Below, piece after piece: positions 25,908-34,518 of a DNA stretch of 64,000 bases (position 1 is its first letter; every line of letters starts with the position of its first letter). Source of the stretch: Bacteroidia bacterium (GTDB lineage: Bacteria; Bacteroidota; Bacteroidia; Bacteroidales; Azobacteroidaceae); assembly GCA_026000155.1 (NCBI GenBank), contig BNYG01000003.1, forward strand, positions 1 through 64,000, given 5' to 3'. The notes below the pieces were generated by a model. The model was given only the letters and a program-made list of their open reading frames with translations. It did not search any database and was not told the origin of the DNA. Made by a program: the position numbers and the translations under genes.

Positions 25908-27658
25908 TATTGATAGATTTGTGTTCCTGCTATAATTCCATTCTCATTAAAGGCATCTATTTTGAAATAATACTTGGAATCCCGGTTGAACGAGCGACCT
26001 ACATATTCATTTCCATAGACCATCGCGGTGTTGTATAAATGATTTTCATCCACACCCCAATGCAGCACATATCCGGTAGTGGGTTCCTGCGCATCCCACG
26101 TGAAGTGGAATATCCGGGAATCCTGCGCATCTCTACTTATATGGAAATTTTCAACCGGTTGAGGCAAAGCTCCGTTGCCGTTTCCAAATACTCGCAAGTC
26201 CGATACGGAGAATTTTCCTGTCATTTTTTTCTTATTCGTGAGGCGGAGGTATCTTGTTTCCTTGGCTTTAGGCAAGACGATCAATTCATGCGGAGCGTCT
26301 TTAGTGTTTTCGCTGCGATCAATCAATGTTTTCCAATGGTCGCCATTCGTTGAACATTCGATGATGTATTGATACGCAATATAGGAATCCGCCGCATTAT
26401 TTGTAAAATCCTGATCGGCAAAATTGACTTGTATGGCATTTACAGTCATAGGTTTAGCCAAGTCGATTTGCAGCCATTCGCCGGGATTGCCTGTTTCGGC
26501 AGCCCACCAGGATTCTACCTGCTCATCCGCTGCTTTTTCGGGACTGTAACCGGATAAGGAAGAAGAGGCGGTTGCCTGTTTACCGTAAGAAAGCAAATTC
26601 CAACCTACGGAAAGGTCTTCCGTTTCCAGGTTTATTTTCTTATCCGGAATGCGGAAAGGATAATCCGTCCATTCGCAATGGGAATACAGCTTATTGTCGT
26701 CCGAGAAAAATACCGGAAAAATACCCAAGCGCCGTTCAAACATGTGACGTTGAGATATTTTCATACTGGCCACGTGCCAATAATTTCCATATTTATCTTG
26801 GAACGTATGTCCGTGTCCCGCCCCGCCGATAAATCCGCCGGGTTTAAAGGTAAACGGACTATTTTCCATATAGGTAAACGGCCCCAAAGGAGTATCGCCG
26901 ATATAAATGCCGTCGCCATAAACCCGAAATTCCGTTCCCGGACCGGCGTATTGCAGATAATATTTTCCATTATGTTTAATCATGCAAGGTCCTTCGTTCC
27001 AACCGTCTGTGTTCCGGTCGTTGTTGTGTCCGGAAGCTTCCCAACCGTACTCTGCCGATTTATGCTGAATCAATGCGACCGCCTCGCTAATCACTTGGAA
27101 GCCGTCGTTCGGATCTACTTCCACGCCGAATATCGGATCCTGATTGGAGCAGCCCCAATAGGCATAGACCCGTCCATCGTCATCGCGGAAAAAGGCAGGG
27201 TCTTGCGTTCCCGGTGCAATAAATTGGAACTTGCTGTCTATCAACTCCCAGTTATCCACACCGGGATTGGCTGTTTTGTAGATTTTGTCCGGTTCCCACG
27301 AACCCATATAATAGACGGTATCGCCGATCACCCAAATGGTGGGTGCATAATTTTCAATGGTGGCGATGGATTGGCTGGGAATGTAGGTCCAATCGACTAA
27401 ATCGGGAGAACTCCAATAGCCGCCCGATTTGGAAGCAAACAAATAATACTTGCCCTTGAAATACTCGCAAACCGGATCGGCCGCTTCCCGCCGGCTCGGA
27501 TCGTTATCCGGAAATTGGAAACGATAATTTAAATTCAATGGATTGGCAATAATAGCTTCGCCCGGCGCCGGATGGGTTGGTTGATTTTGCGTACATCCGG
27601 CCAAAAGCCAAGCGCTCGCCACCAAAGCAAAGATAAAAATAGATACGTGTTTCTGCAT
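25907..27658 (-). CDS. GH43-family lipoprotein with discoidin domain
   Basis: First gene of the PUL. The frame is open from 27688, but the promoter box overlaps that region and a lipoprotein signal starts at the ATG at 27658 (lipobox LLAGC, Cys22), giving 583 residues. The GH43 domain (about 37-350) has likely catalytic Asp61 (REAADP), Asp153 (GTQDP) and Glu222 (DGWNEGP). A discoidin/F5-8C domain (SASSSLSGYSPEKAADEQ) and a fibronectin-III-like end follow. It is a shorter, membrane-anchored relative of the T9SS-exported GH43 encoded two genes downstream. A surface- or periplasm-anchored arabinofuranosidase or xylosidase is the likely role. Confidence 0.9.
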   Translation of the reverse strand: MQKHVSIFIFALVASAWLLAGCTQNQPTHPAPGEAIIANPLNLNYRFQFPDNDPSRREAADPVCEYFKGKYYLFASKSGGYWSSPDLVDWTYIPSQSIATIENYAPTIWVIGDTVYYMGSWEPDKIYKTANPGVDNWELIDSKFQFIAPGTQDPAFFRDDDGRVYAYWGCSNQDPIFGVEVDPNDGFQVISEAVALIQHKSAEYGWEASGHNNDRNTDGWNEGPCMIKHNGKYYLQYAGPGTEFRVYGDGIYIGDTPLGPFTYMENSPFTFKPGGFIGGAGHGHTFQDKYGNYWHVASMKISQRHMFERRLGIFPVFFSDDNKLYSHCEWTDYPFRIPDKKINLETEDLSVGWNLLSYGKQATASSSLSGYSPEKAADEQVESWWAAETGNPGEWLQIDLAKPMTVNAIQVNFADQDFTNNAADSYIAYQYIIECSTNGDHWKTLIDRSENTKDAPHELIVLPKAKETRYLRLTNKKKMTGKFSVSDLRVFGNGNGALPQPVENFHISRDAQDSRIFHFTWDAQEPTTGYVLHWGVDENHLYNTAMVYGNEYVGRSFNRDSKYYFKIDAFNENGIIAGTQIYQ

Positions 27659-27685
27659 GATGAATAAATTTCTAAGTTGAAAGCA

Positions 27686-27734
27686 CAAATTTATTCCGGC
27701 TACCTTAAAAGAACCCTTAAAATACCCCTTAAAG
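27686..27734 (-). promoter_or_regulatory. PUL promoter with triple 12-bp-period operator
   Basis: On the minus strand three 8-bp units, CTTTAAGG (27734-27727), TTTTAAGG (27722-27715) and TTTTAAGG (27710-27703), are separated by exactly 4 bp each. After 9 bp comes TAAATTTG (27693-27686), a good -7 box, and the GH43 ATG is 27 bp further. The same arrangement with the same 9-bp gap lies upstream of the T9SS gene at 34519. Direct repeats with short spacers covering the -33 region resemble SARP binding sites. Confidence 0.75.
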
Positions 27735-27823
27735 CAGTTATTAAAATGGCATTAATTAAAATAATTTTAAAAAATCAGTAACTGTTTAAATATACGATAC
27801 GGAATTAATTGAAAATATTTTTG

Positions 27824-27831
27824 TACTTTTG
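27824..27831 (+). promoter_or_regulatory. -7 box of the DUF3990/DUF3791 pair
   Basis: TACTTTTG, about 30 bp before the start codon at 27862. It is divergent from the PUL promoter; no good -33 is visible. Confidence 0.5.
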
Positions 27832-27861
27832 ACATTATAAATATAACATAATGGTAAACGG

Positions 27862-28608
27862 ATGCGAAAGATGAAATTATACCATGGTAGCAGTCAGATT
27901 GTTGATAATCCCAGAATAATAAACCCTAATCGCGGGCTTGATTTTGGTGTCGGCTTTTATACCACGATGAATATCGGTCAAGCACGTGATTTTGCTCGGC
28001 GTATAGTAATTCAAAGAAAAATTCAAGGGGAAAATATTACCGGTGTTATCAATGAATACGAATTTTCCGTAGGTGATTTGAACGCTTTGGAATTTAAAAC
28101 TCCTGACGATTCTTGGTTCGATTTCGTATTAGCGAATCGTGCAAATAAAGACATGGATGCTGTCGATAGTAATTTTGATATTGTGATAGGCCCTGTCGCT
28201 AATGATAAAGTTTATAGAGTGTTCAATAAATATTCTGAAGGAGAAATCACGCGAGAGACGGCTTTAGAGCAACTCAAAATTAGTGATTTGTATAATCAGA
28301 TTGTGTTCAAAAATGAAAAATCATTGAAAAATCTACACTTTATCAGTTCTAAACGTGTGGATGATTTTGAGATTACAATTGATTACACATCCCCACTCTA
28401 TCCAATTATTCAAGAATTAATTGCAAATATCTCAAGTAATTATAATTTAAATGAGATAGCAGCGGCAGAACAGTTATACAATTCAAAATTATACGCTCAA
28501 CTCGAAGTCGAAGAAACAAAAATTTGGCATCTGAGCATACCTGCGTTGATGGATCTATTTATCAATGAACATAATACCGGTGAACTAAATTTGGAGGGAA
28601 TAGTATGA
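27862..28608 (+). CDS. DUF3990 protein, ADP-ribosyltransferase-like
   Basis: The 248-residue protein opens [16 protein letters not shown] and continues with [21 protein letters not shown], the DUF3990 signature. The K/LYHGS and GxGFYTT segments recall the core of the ADP-ribosyltransferase fold (H-Y-E or R-S-E-type enzymes). I cannot confirm catalysis. The start is either 27862 or the ATG at 27871. The gene overlaps the next by ATGA. DUF3990 and DUF3791 genes are commonly adjacent, as here, and I infer a toxin-antitoxin-like or defence module. No membrane or export signal is present. Confidence 0.8.
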   Translation: MRKMKLYHGSSQIVDNPRIINPNRGLDFGVGFYTTMNIGQARDFARRIVIQRKIQGENITGVINEYEFSVGDLNALEFKTPDDSWFDFVLANRANKDMDAVDSNFDIVIGPVANDKVYRVFNKYSEGEITRETALEQLKISDLYNQIVFKNEKSLKNLHFISSKRVDDFEITIDYTSPLYPIIQELIANISSNYNLNEIAAAEQLYNSKLYAQLEVEETKIWHLSIPALMDLFINEHNTGELNLEGIV

Positions 28609-28811
28609 GCAAGCGAGGTGAATACTTTATATATATTTTAGAACAATATAAGCGTAACAAAGCCATTGGAGGCAAAGAAGCGCTAAATATGTTTATGAGA
28701 TACGGTATCGTCAGCTATTTGTGGGTGAGTTACGAAGCCTTGCATACAATGGCTGATACGATCGTATTTCAGGATATTGATAATATTGTAGCGAAACATT
28801 CAAACGTATAA
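28605..28811 (+). CDS. DUF3791 small protein, partner of DUF3990
   Basis: The 68-residue protein ([20 protein letters not shown], then [19 protein letters not shown] and IDNIVAKH) fits DUF3791, a small helical family found beside DUF3990. The ATGA overlap indicates translational coupling. It may neutralise or regulate the partner; this is inferred from gene order. The ending is at 28811, immediately before the decayed surface-protein gene. Confidence 0.8.
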   Translation: MSKRGEYFIYILEQYKRNKAIGGKEALNMFMRYGIVSYLWVSYEALHTMADTIVFQDIDNIVAKHSNV

Positions 28812-28831
28812 ATTGTACACGTACCTGAATC

Positions 28832-30276
28832 ATGAAACTCGGTATCCTGTCCTTGCTGATGTTTTGTCTGGCATTCACCCTTGCCGGTCAAACGCCATCC
28901 GGTGGTTCTTCCATCTACCCGGCAGAAATGGAATGGGACGTTTTACATTGAATCCGGAATTTGGAAAACAATATTATGCTACTTGTTATCAAGGCGAACA
29001 ATCCATTCAAGTGAATTTGCCGGAAGTAAAAAATAATACTTATGCTTTGTCAAGTGTTTGGCGACAAAACAAATTATGGATTACGGTCAATAAACCGGCA
29101 GAACAACCTTGTCCCGAAATGTATCTGGTAGCTCATGCAAGGGGAAATATCGTTTATGCCGGAAAATGGAACAGCGGAAATGAAGTGATTGGCATCGAAA
29201 AAGAAGCATTTCCGTCAGGAGTTACCCACTTGCTATTGCTGACACAGGATTTTCAGCCTTTGAGTGAACGGCTGGTTTTCACTATCCATGTTGATGATTG
29301 GCTAAAGCCGGTAATCCATACACAAAAAGAAAGATACAAACCCAGAGAACAGGTGAAAATGGATATTAACGTTCTTCATGGGATTGCGGGTCAAGCCCGC
29401 AATGACAGAGAGGAGAATGATGATAGTCCGGATAATTTCGCTATTTCGATTACCGATGATAAAGACGTGAAAGTTGATACCACTTCTACTATCCTCTCTG
29501 AAATCTTGCTGACTTCGGAACTGCGGGGACAGATTGCAAATCCGGCATATTATTTCCAGCCTGACAATCGCCAAGCGGAACAAGCTGCCGATTTGTTGAT
29601 GCTTACCCATGGATGGAACCGCTACGATATCCCGGCTGCCCTGCGGGGAGATTTCCGCATGCCTGCAATACCGGCTGAACAAGCGCAATCTTTATCCGGA
29701 ACAGTCAAAGGCGGTTTATTGTCCAAACCTTACAAGGGAGCCAGAGTAAACCTTTTCACGACCGGTCTTGATTTCTTCGACACAAGGGAAACGGACGAAA
29801 ACGGACGTTTTGTATTTGAGGACTTGGAATTTGCAGATAGTGTCCGTTATGTGGTAGAGGCATCGAACAAAAGAGGAAAAGACATTGTGGAGTTGTATTT
29901 GGATGCCGTTCTTTTTCCACCTTCGACTGCATCCTGGATTTTACCGGAAGCATCACAAATGAAAGATGAAGAACCGGAGTTTTTGGATTATGTAGCCAAA
30001 GCGGATCAGAAATATGTTTATGAAAATGGAATGCGGATGATCAATCTTCCGGAATTGACTGTTCGGGGAATAGACAGAAGGAATGAGGATCCTGTATTTA
30101 GATCTAAATCACCCAAGGTCGTTGTAATGATTGACGAGACCGGTAAAGCCGCGGTGGATTTTTATTCGGCAGACGGAGAAACGAATTATACGGTTATTAT
30201 AGAAGGAATTTCCAATAATGGCATTCCCATCCGAAACACTAAAAAAATAGCCGTTTCGTCTAATATCACCAACTAA
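28832..30276 (+). pseudogene. Decayed MG2-domain surface protein with internal deletions
   Basis: At 28832 an ATG opens a perfect signal peptide (MKLGILSLLMFCLAFTLAGQ) that stops after 39 codons. In another frame the protein body begins around 28917 (GRNGMGRFTLNPEFGKQYY) and runs to 30276. Segments such as YKPREQVKMDINV, FAISITDDKDVKVDT, LLMLTHGWNRYDIP, SLSGTVKGGLLSKPYKGA and YENGMRMINLPELTV belong to a large Bacteroidales family (MG2, carboxypeptidase-like and TonB-plug-like domains, usually above 800 residues, as I recall). The N-terminal third and the plug-like part are missing. A palindrome inserts GIAGQARND in frame. The open frame from about 28813 has only a TTG start, so expression is doubtful. 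Confidence 0.75.
29380..29408. repeat. ATTGCGGG-type palindrome inside the MG2 pseudogene (copy 2)
   Basis: Core ATTGCGGG-TCAAG-CCCGCAAT (29383-29403), then GACAGAG. It encodes the peptide GIAGQARND between INVLH and the natural DDSPDNFAIS segment, so it is an in-frame insertion. Confidence 0.85.
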
Positions 30277-30372
30277 AATCCAACGGTTATTTGTGGAAAC
30301 AAAAATAAATACCTAATTTTACATTGAAAAATCACAGGAGCAATTTTGGAATGAATTTCTGATATCGTCAAT

Positions 30373-32913
30373 ATGGCTAAATTACAGCTTTTAATAATAA
30401 TCCTACTTATTAGTCTTGGATCTGCTTTTGCTGCCGATCAAGTCAATGAGGCTGATTATGGTTTATTTATCAAAGCATCCCCTACAGTCAATACGCAACG
30501 GACGAGCCTGATTTTAGAAAACAACGCTCCGTTAAAATTGGATAAAAAAGAAACGACTTTGTCCTTTGACATGTATATAAGGAAAGAGTATGTTTTCGGC
30601 ATTGTTTCCCGGATAATAACCAATAAAAACGAAAACATCGACCTGATGCTTACCGTTAACGATGATAAACAGCATCCGATACTTGTCATCAACGAATCGG
30701 CCTATACGGTCAATCAAGATATCGTAACGGAAGAGTGGATACCGGTCGGCATCACCTTATCCAAGGAAAAAGAGGCAATTATGCTGACTTTTGGAAAAGA
30801 AGTATTGTCCATTCCCTACGATTTGTCCGAAACTTCCCATGCCAAAATTTCCTTTGGCGTATGCCGCTTCGAACCTTTCGGCTCTACGGATATTGCCTCG
30901 GTCAATATAAAAGATGTCAAGATTTTCAACGATGGCGAGTTGAAGCGTTATTGGAAACTGAAAGAACACCTTCGGGATGGCGTGTTGGATTCTATCTCCG
31001 GTATTCCTGCCATAGCCGTCAATCCGCAATGGATCATTGATATTAATTCGGCCTGGAAGAAAATATATACCGACCGGGTGCTGCTCAATACACAAGTTAC
31101 GTTTGATGAACAAAGCAAGTTTTATATGGTATCTCCCGATTCCAAGCGAATCAATGTATTTGATACACGTACCGGAACGGCCGATACTATCCTCGTTGCC
31201 GGCGGATGTATTGCCTCCAACAGTCCGAATATGATTTTCTTTGATTCCGTCTCCAATAACCTGGTAACTTACAATCTGGACGAGTCTTACTTTTCCCTGT
31301 ATTCCTTCGAAACCAATCGCTGGAGTTCGGATCGAAAGCCGAAGACAGATCCTTATCTGAACAACTCTGCCATCTATCAACCTTCCAAACAGACGCTCTA
31401 TTCCTTTGGAGGCTACGGCTATCATAAATACGATCACGATCTTATCAAAATGTATCCGGCGAACGGCAATCAAAAGAAAACGGAACTGATGGAAATACCT
31501 CCGCGCTATTCGGCTTCAACGGTCATCGTAGATGATACCTTGTATGTATTTGGCGGCCGCGGCAGTAAATCAGGACGCCAGGAAATACTTCCCCGCAACT
31601 ATTACGACCTCTATTCGGTGAATTTGCAGATGGATCAAGCCATTAAATTGTGGGAAGAGGAAGAATTCGAAGACTATTTTCTGCCGGGAGAAAATATGGT
31701 TTTCGACCGGGACCGGAACTGTTTTTATTTATTTACCTCGCAACATGGCGGTACCTTGTTTAAGTTGGAAACCAAAAAGAAAGGTCTGGAGCAAATGTCT
31801 TTCCCGATAGGCGAAAACATGGAATCTTTTTACCTGTACACCAATTTGTATTTCTCGAAATCGCAACAAAAATTATTTTCGGTTATTTACAAACAAGTAA
31901 CGGAACAAGAAGTTGTTTTGACTATTTATGCATTGGATTATCCGCCGGTGCCGATCGTCAGTTTAAATCAAATCCCTCTCCCTGAGAGAAATAAATGGCA
32001 AGAGAATATCTTTTTAATTATCCTGTGGGTTCTGGGTATTGGATTGCTCGCGTATGCGGTATTTCTATTCCGAAAGAAGAAAAAGCAAGCCGGCGCCGAA
32101 AATCTTCCGGTACATTCTAAAAAAGAATCTCCCGGAAAATCCCGGATTGGAGAGAAAAATCAGTATGACTTTTCTAAAAGCGCCGTTTGTTTTCTCAATG
32201 GATTTAATGTGATAGATAAAAATGGAAATAATATCACCAGGCAATTTACGCCGACTTTGCAATATTTGCTTATCTTACTCATTCTCAATACCGCCAAAGA
32301 CGGCAAAGGTATTTTTGGAAAGCAGTTAATACAATTGCTCTGGTTTGATAAAAACGAAGAAGCGGCCAAAAACAACCGGAATGTTTATCTGAGCAAATTA
32401 CGATCTGTCTTTGAGAACGTTGGAGGGGTGGAAACAGCCAGCAAAAACGGATACTGGACCATTCAATTGGACGACAGCATCACGTGCGATTATATAGAGG
32501 CCATGCACTTGTTCACGTCGATAAAAGAAGATCAGGAGAAAAATCCGACACAAATAAATAAACTATTGGAACTCTTGTTAAGAGGCGTATTATTACCGAA
32601 TACGGAGATCGATTGGTTGGATAACTTCAAAAGTGATTTCTCCAATCTAACGATAGATATCCTGACCAAGCTTTCGCAAAATGAAGCGTATCAATTAGAT
32701 GATGAATTAAGATTAAAAATAGCCGATACCCTTTTCCTGCACGATATAATCAATGAGGAAGCGCTTTATATCAAATGTTCCATCCTGTTTCATTCGGGAA
32801 AAATGGGCATTGCCCAAAAGGTTTACAATAATTTCTGCAAGGAGTACAACCATTTGCTGGGAATAACGTATAAATATTCTTTGACGGATGTGATCAATCG
32901 GATAAGCCATTGA
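30373..32913 (+). CDS. Membrane-spanning Kelch/LamG sensor with SARP-like DNA-binding domain
   Basis: The 846-residue protein has a signal peptide (ending GSAFA) and a LamG/concanavalin-like region (about 25-200). A Kelch-type beta-propeller follows (about 235-530, with LNNSAIYQPSKQTLYSFGGY and ASTVIVDDTLYVFGGRGS), then one transmembrane helix (about 545-566, IFLIILWVLGIGLLAYAVFLF) and a basic linker. The cytoplasmic part has an OmpR/SARP winged helix (about 595-700, FTPTLQYLLILLIL, LLWFDKNEEAAKNNRN, VYLSKLRSVFE) and a BTAD-like helical domain (about 715-846, with IDWLDNF and EALYIKCSILFHSGK). It is a one-component regulator reading an outside signal and binding DNA inside the cell. It lies between two promoters with SARP-type repeats. 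Its targets are inferred. Confidence 0.8.
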   Translation: MAKLQLLIIILLISLGSAFAADQVNEADYGLFIKASPTVNTQRTSLILENNAPLKLDKKETTLSFDMYIRKEYVFGIVSRIITNKNENIDLMLTVNDDKQHPILVINESAYTVNQDIVTEEWIPVGITLSKEKEAIMLTFGKEVLSIPYDLSETSHAKISFGVCRFEPFGSTDIASVNIKDVKIFNDGELKRYWKLKEHLRDGVLDSISGIPAIAVNPQWIIDINSAWKKIYTDRVLLNTQVTFDEQSKFYMVSPDSKRINVFDTRTGTADTILVAGGCIASNSPNMIFFDSVSNNLVTYNLDESYFSLYSFETNRWSSDRKPKTDPYLNNSAIYQPSKQTLYSFGGYGYHKYDHDLIKMYPANGNQKKTELMEIPPRYSASTVIVDDTLYVFGGRGSKSGRQEILPRNYYDLYSVNLQMDQAIKLWEEEEFEDYFLPGENMVFDRDRNCFYLFTSQHGGTLFKLETKKKGLEQMSFPIGENMESFYLYTNLYFSKSQQKLFSVIYKQVTEQEVVLTIYALDYPPVPIVSLNQIPLPERNKWQENIFLIILWVLGIGLLAYAVFLFRKKKKQAGAENLPVHSKKESPGKSRIGEKNQYDFSKSAVCFLNGFNVIDKNGNNITRQFTPTLQYLLILLILNTAKDGKGIFGKQLIQLLWFDKNEEAAKNNRNVYLSKLRSVFENVGGVETASKNGYWTIQLDDSITCDYIEAMHLFTSIKEDQEKNPTQINKLLELLLRGVLLPNTEIDWLDNFKSDFSNLTIDILTKLSQNEAYQLDDELRLKIADTLFLHDIINEEALYIKCSILFHSGKMGIAQKVYNNFCKEYNHLLGITYKYSLTDVINRISH

Positions 32914-32928
32914 TTTTGTAAAAAAAAC

Positions 32929-33055
32929 ACAAATTTACCCCACCTAATTTTGTAAAAAATTACAAATTTAATAGGGATATTTAAAATAAATGTAGTACAT
33001 TTGTGTCGAAAACAACAAATTTACCCCACCTAATTTTGTAAAAAATTACAAATTT
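32929..33055 (+). promoter_or_regulatory. Promoter flanked by perfect 41-bp direct repeats
   Basis: Two identical 41-bp copies lie at 32929-32969 and 33015-33055. Each runs from ACAAATTTACCCCACC to TTACAAATTT and contains the inverted pair TTTGTAA-AAAA-TTACAAA. A partial third unit (ATTTTGTAAAAA ... ACAAATTT) begins at about 32912. Between the copies TACATTTG (32996-33003) is a good -7 box, so one copy covers the upstream region and the other the leader of the ATPase gene. The layout looks like an operator, or the footprint of a small duplication. Confidence 0.65.
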
Positions 33056-33081
33056 GAAAGGGAAACCCGAAAAATTGGAGT

Positions 33082-34395
33082 ATGAGACGCTGTATTATTA
33101 ATGAATTGATAGATTGGAAAAATTCTTATTCGCCGAGAATGCCTTTGGTTTTACAGGGAGCAAGGCAGATAGGGAAAACGTATGTCCTAAAGGAATTTGG
33201 GACGAAATATTACGAAAATGTTATTTATGCCAATTTTGATTCGGATGTGTCGTTAAGAGGTTATTTTGAGGGCGACCTAAAACCCGATCGTATTATTGCG
33301 ATTCTCGAAGAATATTTTGCATCCACTATTCATCCGCAAAAAACATTGATTGTGTTTGATGAAATTCAGGAATGCCCGCGTGCCTTGACTTCGCTCAAAT
33401 ATTTTGCGGAAGCAGCCCCACAATATGATATTATCGCTGCCGGGTCGTTGCTCGGAGTGGCGCTGAAAAATCAAGAACCGGATGCTCAAGGGACTTCTTT
33501 TCCGGTCGGAAAGGTTTACATAAAAAGGATGTATCCACTTAATTTTGAGGAATTTTTGTGGGCAAAACAAAAGACTTTGCTTGCCAACGAGATTAAAATG
33601 CATTTTGCAAATAACAAAAAAATGCCCGCTGCATTGCATAACGAGGCGCTTGAACTTTATCGAGAATATTTAGTCGTAGGCGGTATGCCGCTTGTTGTTC
33701 AAACGTATATTAATAATTCTTCAACGCCTAATTTTGTTGAAATTCAGAAACTTATATCTGCATCCTATACTGCGGATATGACAAAATATACTGAAAAATC
33801 TCAAGGAATCAGGAATATTGCTCTGTATAATTCCATTCCCATTCAGCTTGGAAACAGTGACAAGTTGAGTAATAAATTTGTTTATAGCGCCGTTGAAAAA
33901 GGTGCGCGTACGGCCACTTTCAAAGATTCGGTCGATTGGCTCGAAACAGCCGGCATTGCACTCAAATGCACTAAAACAACTCGTGGAGATGTTCCTCCAG
34001 CCCAATATGCTGACAGGAGCGCATTCAAATTATATCTCTCAGACGTAGGTCTCCTTTCACAAATACTGAAAGTGAATCGTGAAAATTTGCAGCTATTCAA
34101 TCAAATGTACAGAGGCGCCATCACTGAAAACTACATTGCCATGGCGTTGACTCAACGGGGGCATAGTCTCTATTTTTGGGAGACAAATAGTAACAGCGAA
34201 GTTGATTTTGTTACCACCATCCATGGTGCAATCATTCCAATTGAGGTGAAAAGCAGCGAAAATAATCGTTCAAAAAGCCTGAACGCATTTATTCAGAAAT
34301 ACAAACCACAGTATGCTATACGAATTTCAGAGAAAAACTTCGGATTTGAGAATGACATCAAGAGTATTCCGCTTTATGCCGCATTTTGCTTGTAA
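33082..34395 (+). CDS. AAA ATPase with DUF4143 nuclease-like C terminus
   Basis: The 437-residue protein has the AAA_14 core: Walker A in QGARQIGKTYVLKEFG (about 20-35), Walker B in TLIVFDEIQECPRALTSLKYF (about 87-107) and a sensor-like IIAAGSLLGVAL. The C-terminal DUF4143 region holds SEVDFVTTIHGAIIPIEVKSS, the D-x(n)-E-x-K pattern of a PD-(D/E)xK fold. The family is widespread and poorly characterised; links to mobile elements and defence are often suggested but unproven. Its promoter is bracketed by 41-bp repeats. It is transcribed alone. Confidence 0.88.
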   Translation: MRRCIINELIDWKNSYSPRMPLVLQGARQIGKTYVLKEFGTKYYENVIYANFDSDVSLRGYFEGDLKPDRIIAILEEYFASTIHPQKTLIVFDEIQECPRALTSLKYFAEAAPQYDIIAAGSLLGVALKNQEPDAQGTSFPVGKVYIKRMYPLNFEEFLWAKQKTLLANEIKMHFANNKKMPAALHNEALELYREYLVVGGMPLVVQTYINNSSTPNFVEIQKLISASYTADMTKYTEKSQGIRNIALYNSIPIQLGNSDKLSNKFVYSAVEKGARTATFKDSVDWLETAGIALKCTKTTRGDVPPAQYADRSAFKLYLSDVGLLSQILKVNRENLQLFNQMYRGAITENYIAMALTQRGHSLYFWETNSNSEVDFVTTIHGAIIPIEVKSSENNRSKSLNAFIQKYKPQYAIRISEKNFGFENDIKSIPLYAAFCL

Positions 34396-34437
34396 AAAAC
34401 TGACCGCTTTTCCCGATTAATCATTTTTTAATATGTA

Positions 34438-34486
34438 TGTTAAGGACTCTTTTAAGGCTTTCTTTAAGGGAAGAACGTTTCCTTTG
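34438..34486 (+). promoter_or_regulatory. Triple 12-bp-period operator and promoter of the discoidin T9SS gene
   Basis: The units TGTTAAGG (34438-34445), TTTTAAGG (34450-34457) and CTTTAAGG (34462-34469) are spaced by exactly 4 bp. Nine bases later comes TTCCTTTG (34479-34486), which matches the -7 consensus except for its second base. Unit sequence, period and distance to the -7 box equal those of the PUL promoter at 27686-27734. Confidence 0.75.
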
Positions 34487-34518
34487 CCGAAGAATTGTTA
34501 ACATAAATATTTATTCGT

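Noticed and set aside
26678..27400. A 240-codon plus-strand frame inside the GH43 lipoprotein gene; a similar one lies at 22425-23285 in the other GH43.
   Set aside because: Both arise from the same similar GH43 sequence read in antisense, not from separate genes.
27703..27734. Tandem repeats considered as a CRISPR-like array.
   Set aside because: Units of 8 bp with 4-bp spacers are far too short, and they sit at promoter positions.
30757..31473. A 238-codon minus-strand frame across the Kelch part of the regulator gene.
   Set aside because: Antisense shadow; no start signal or promoter.
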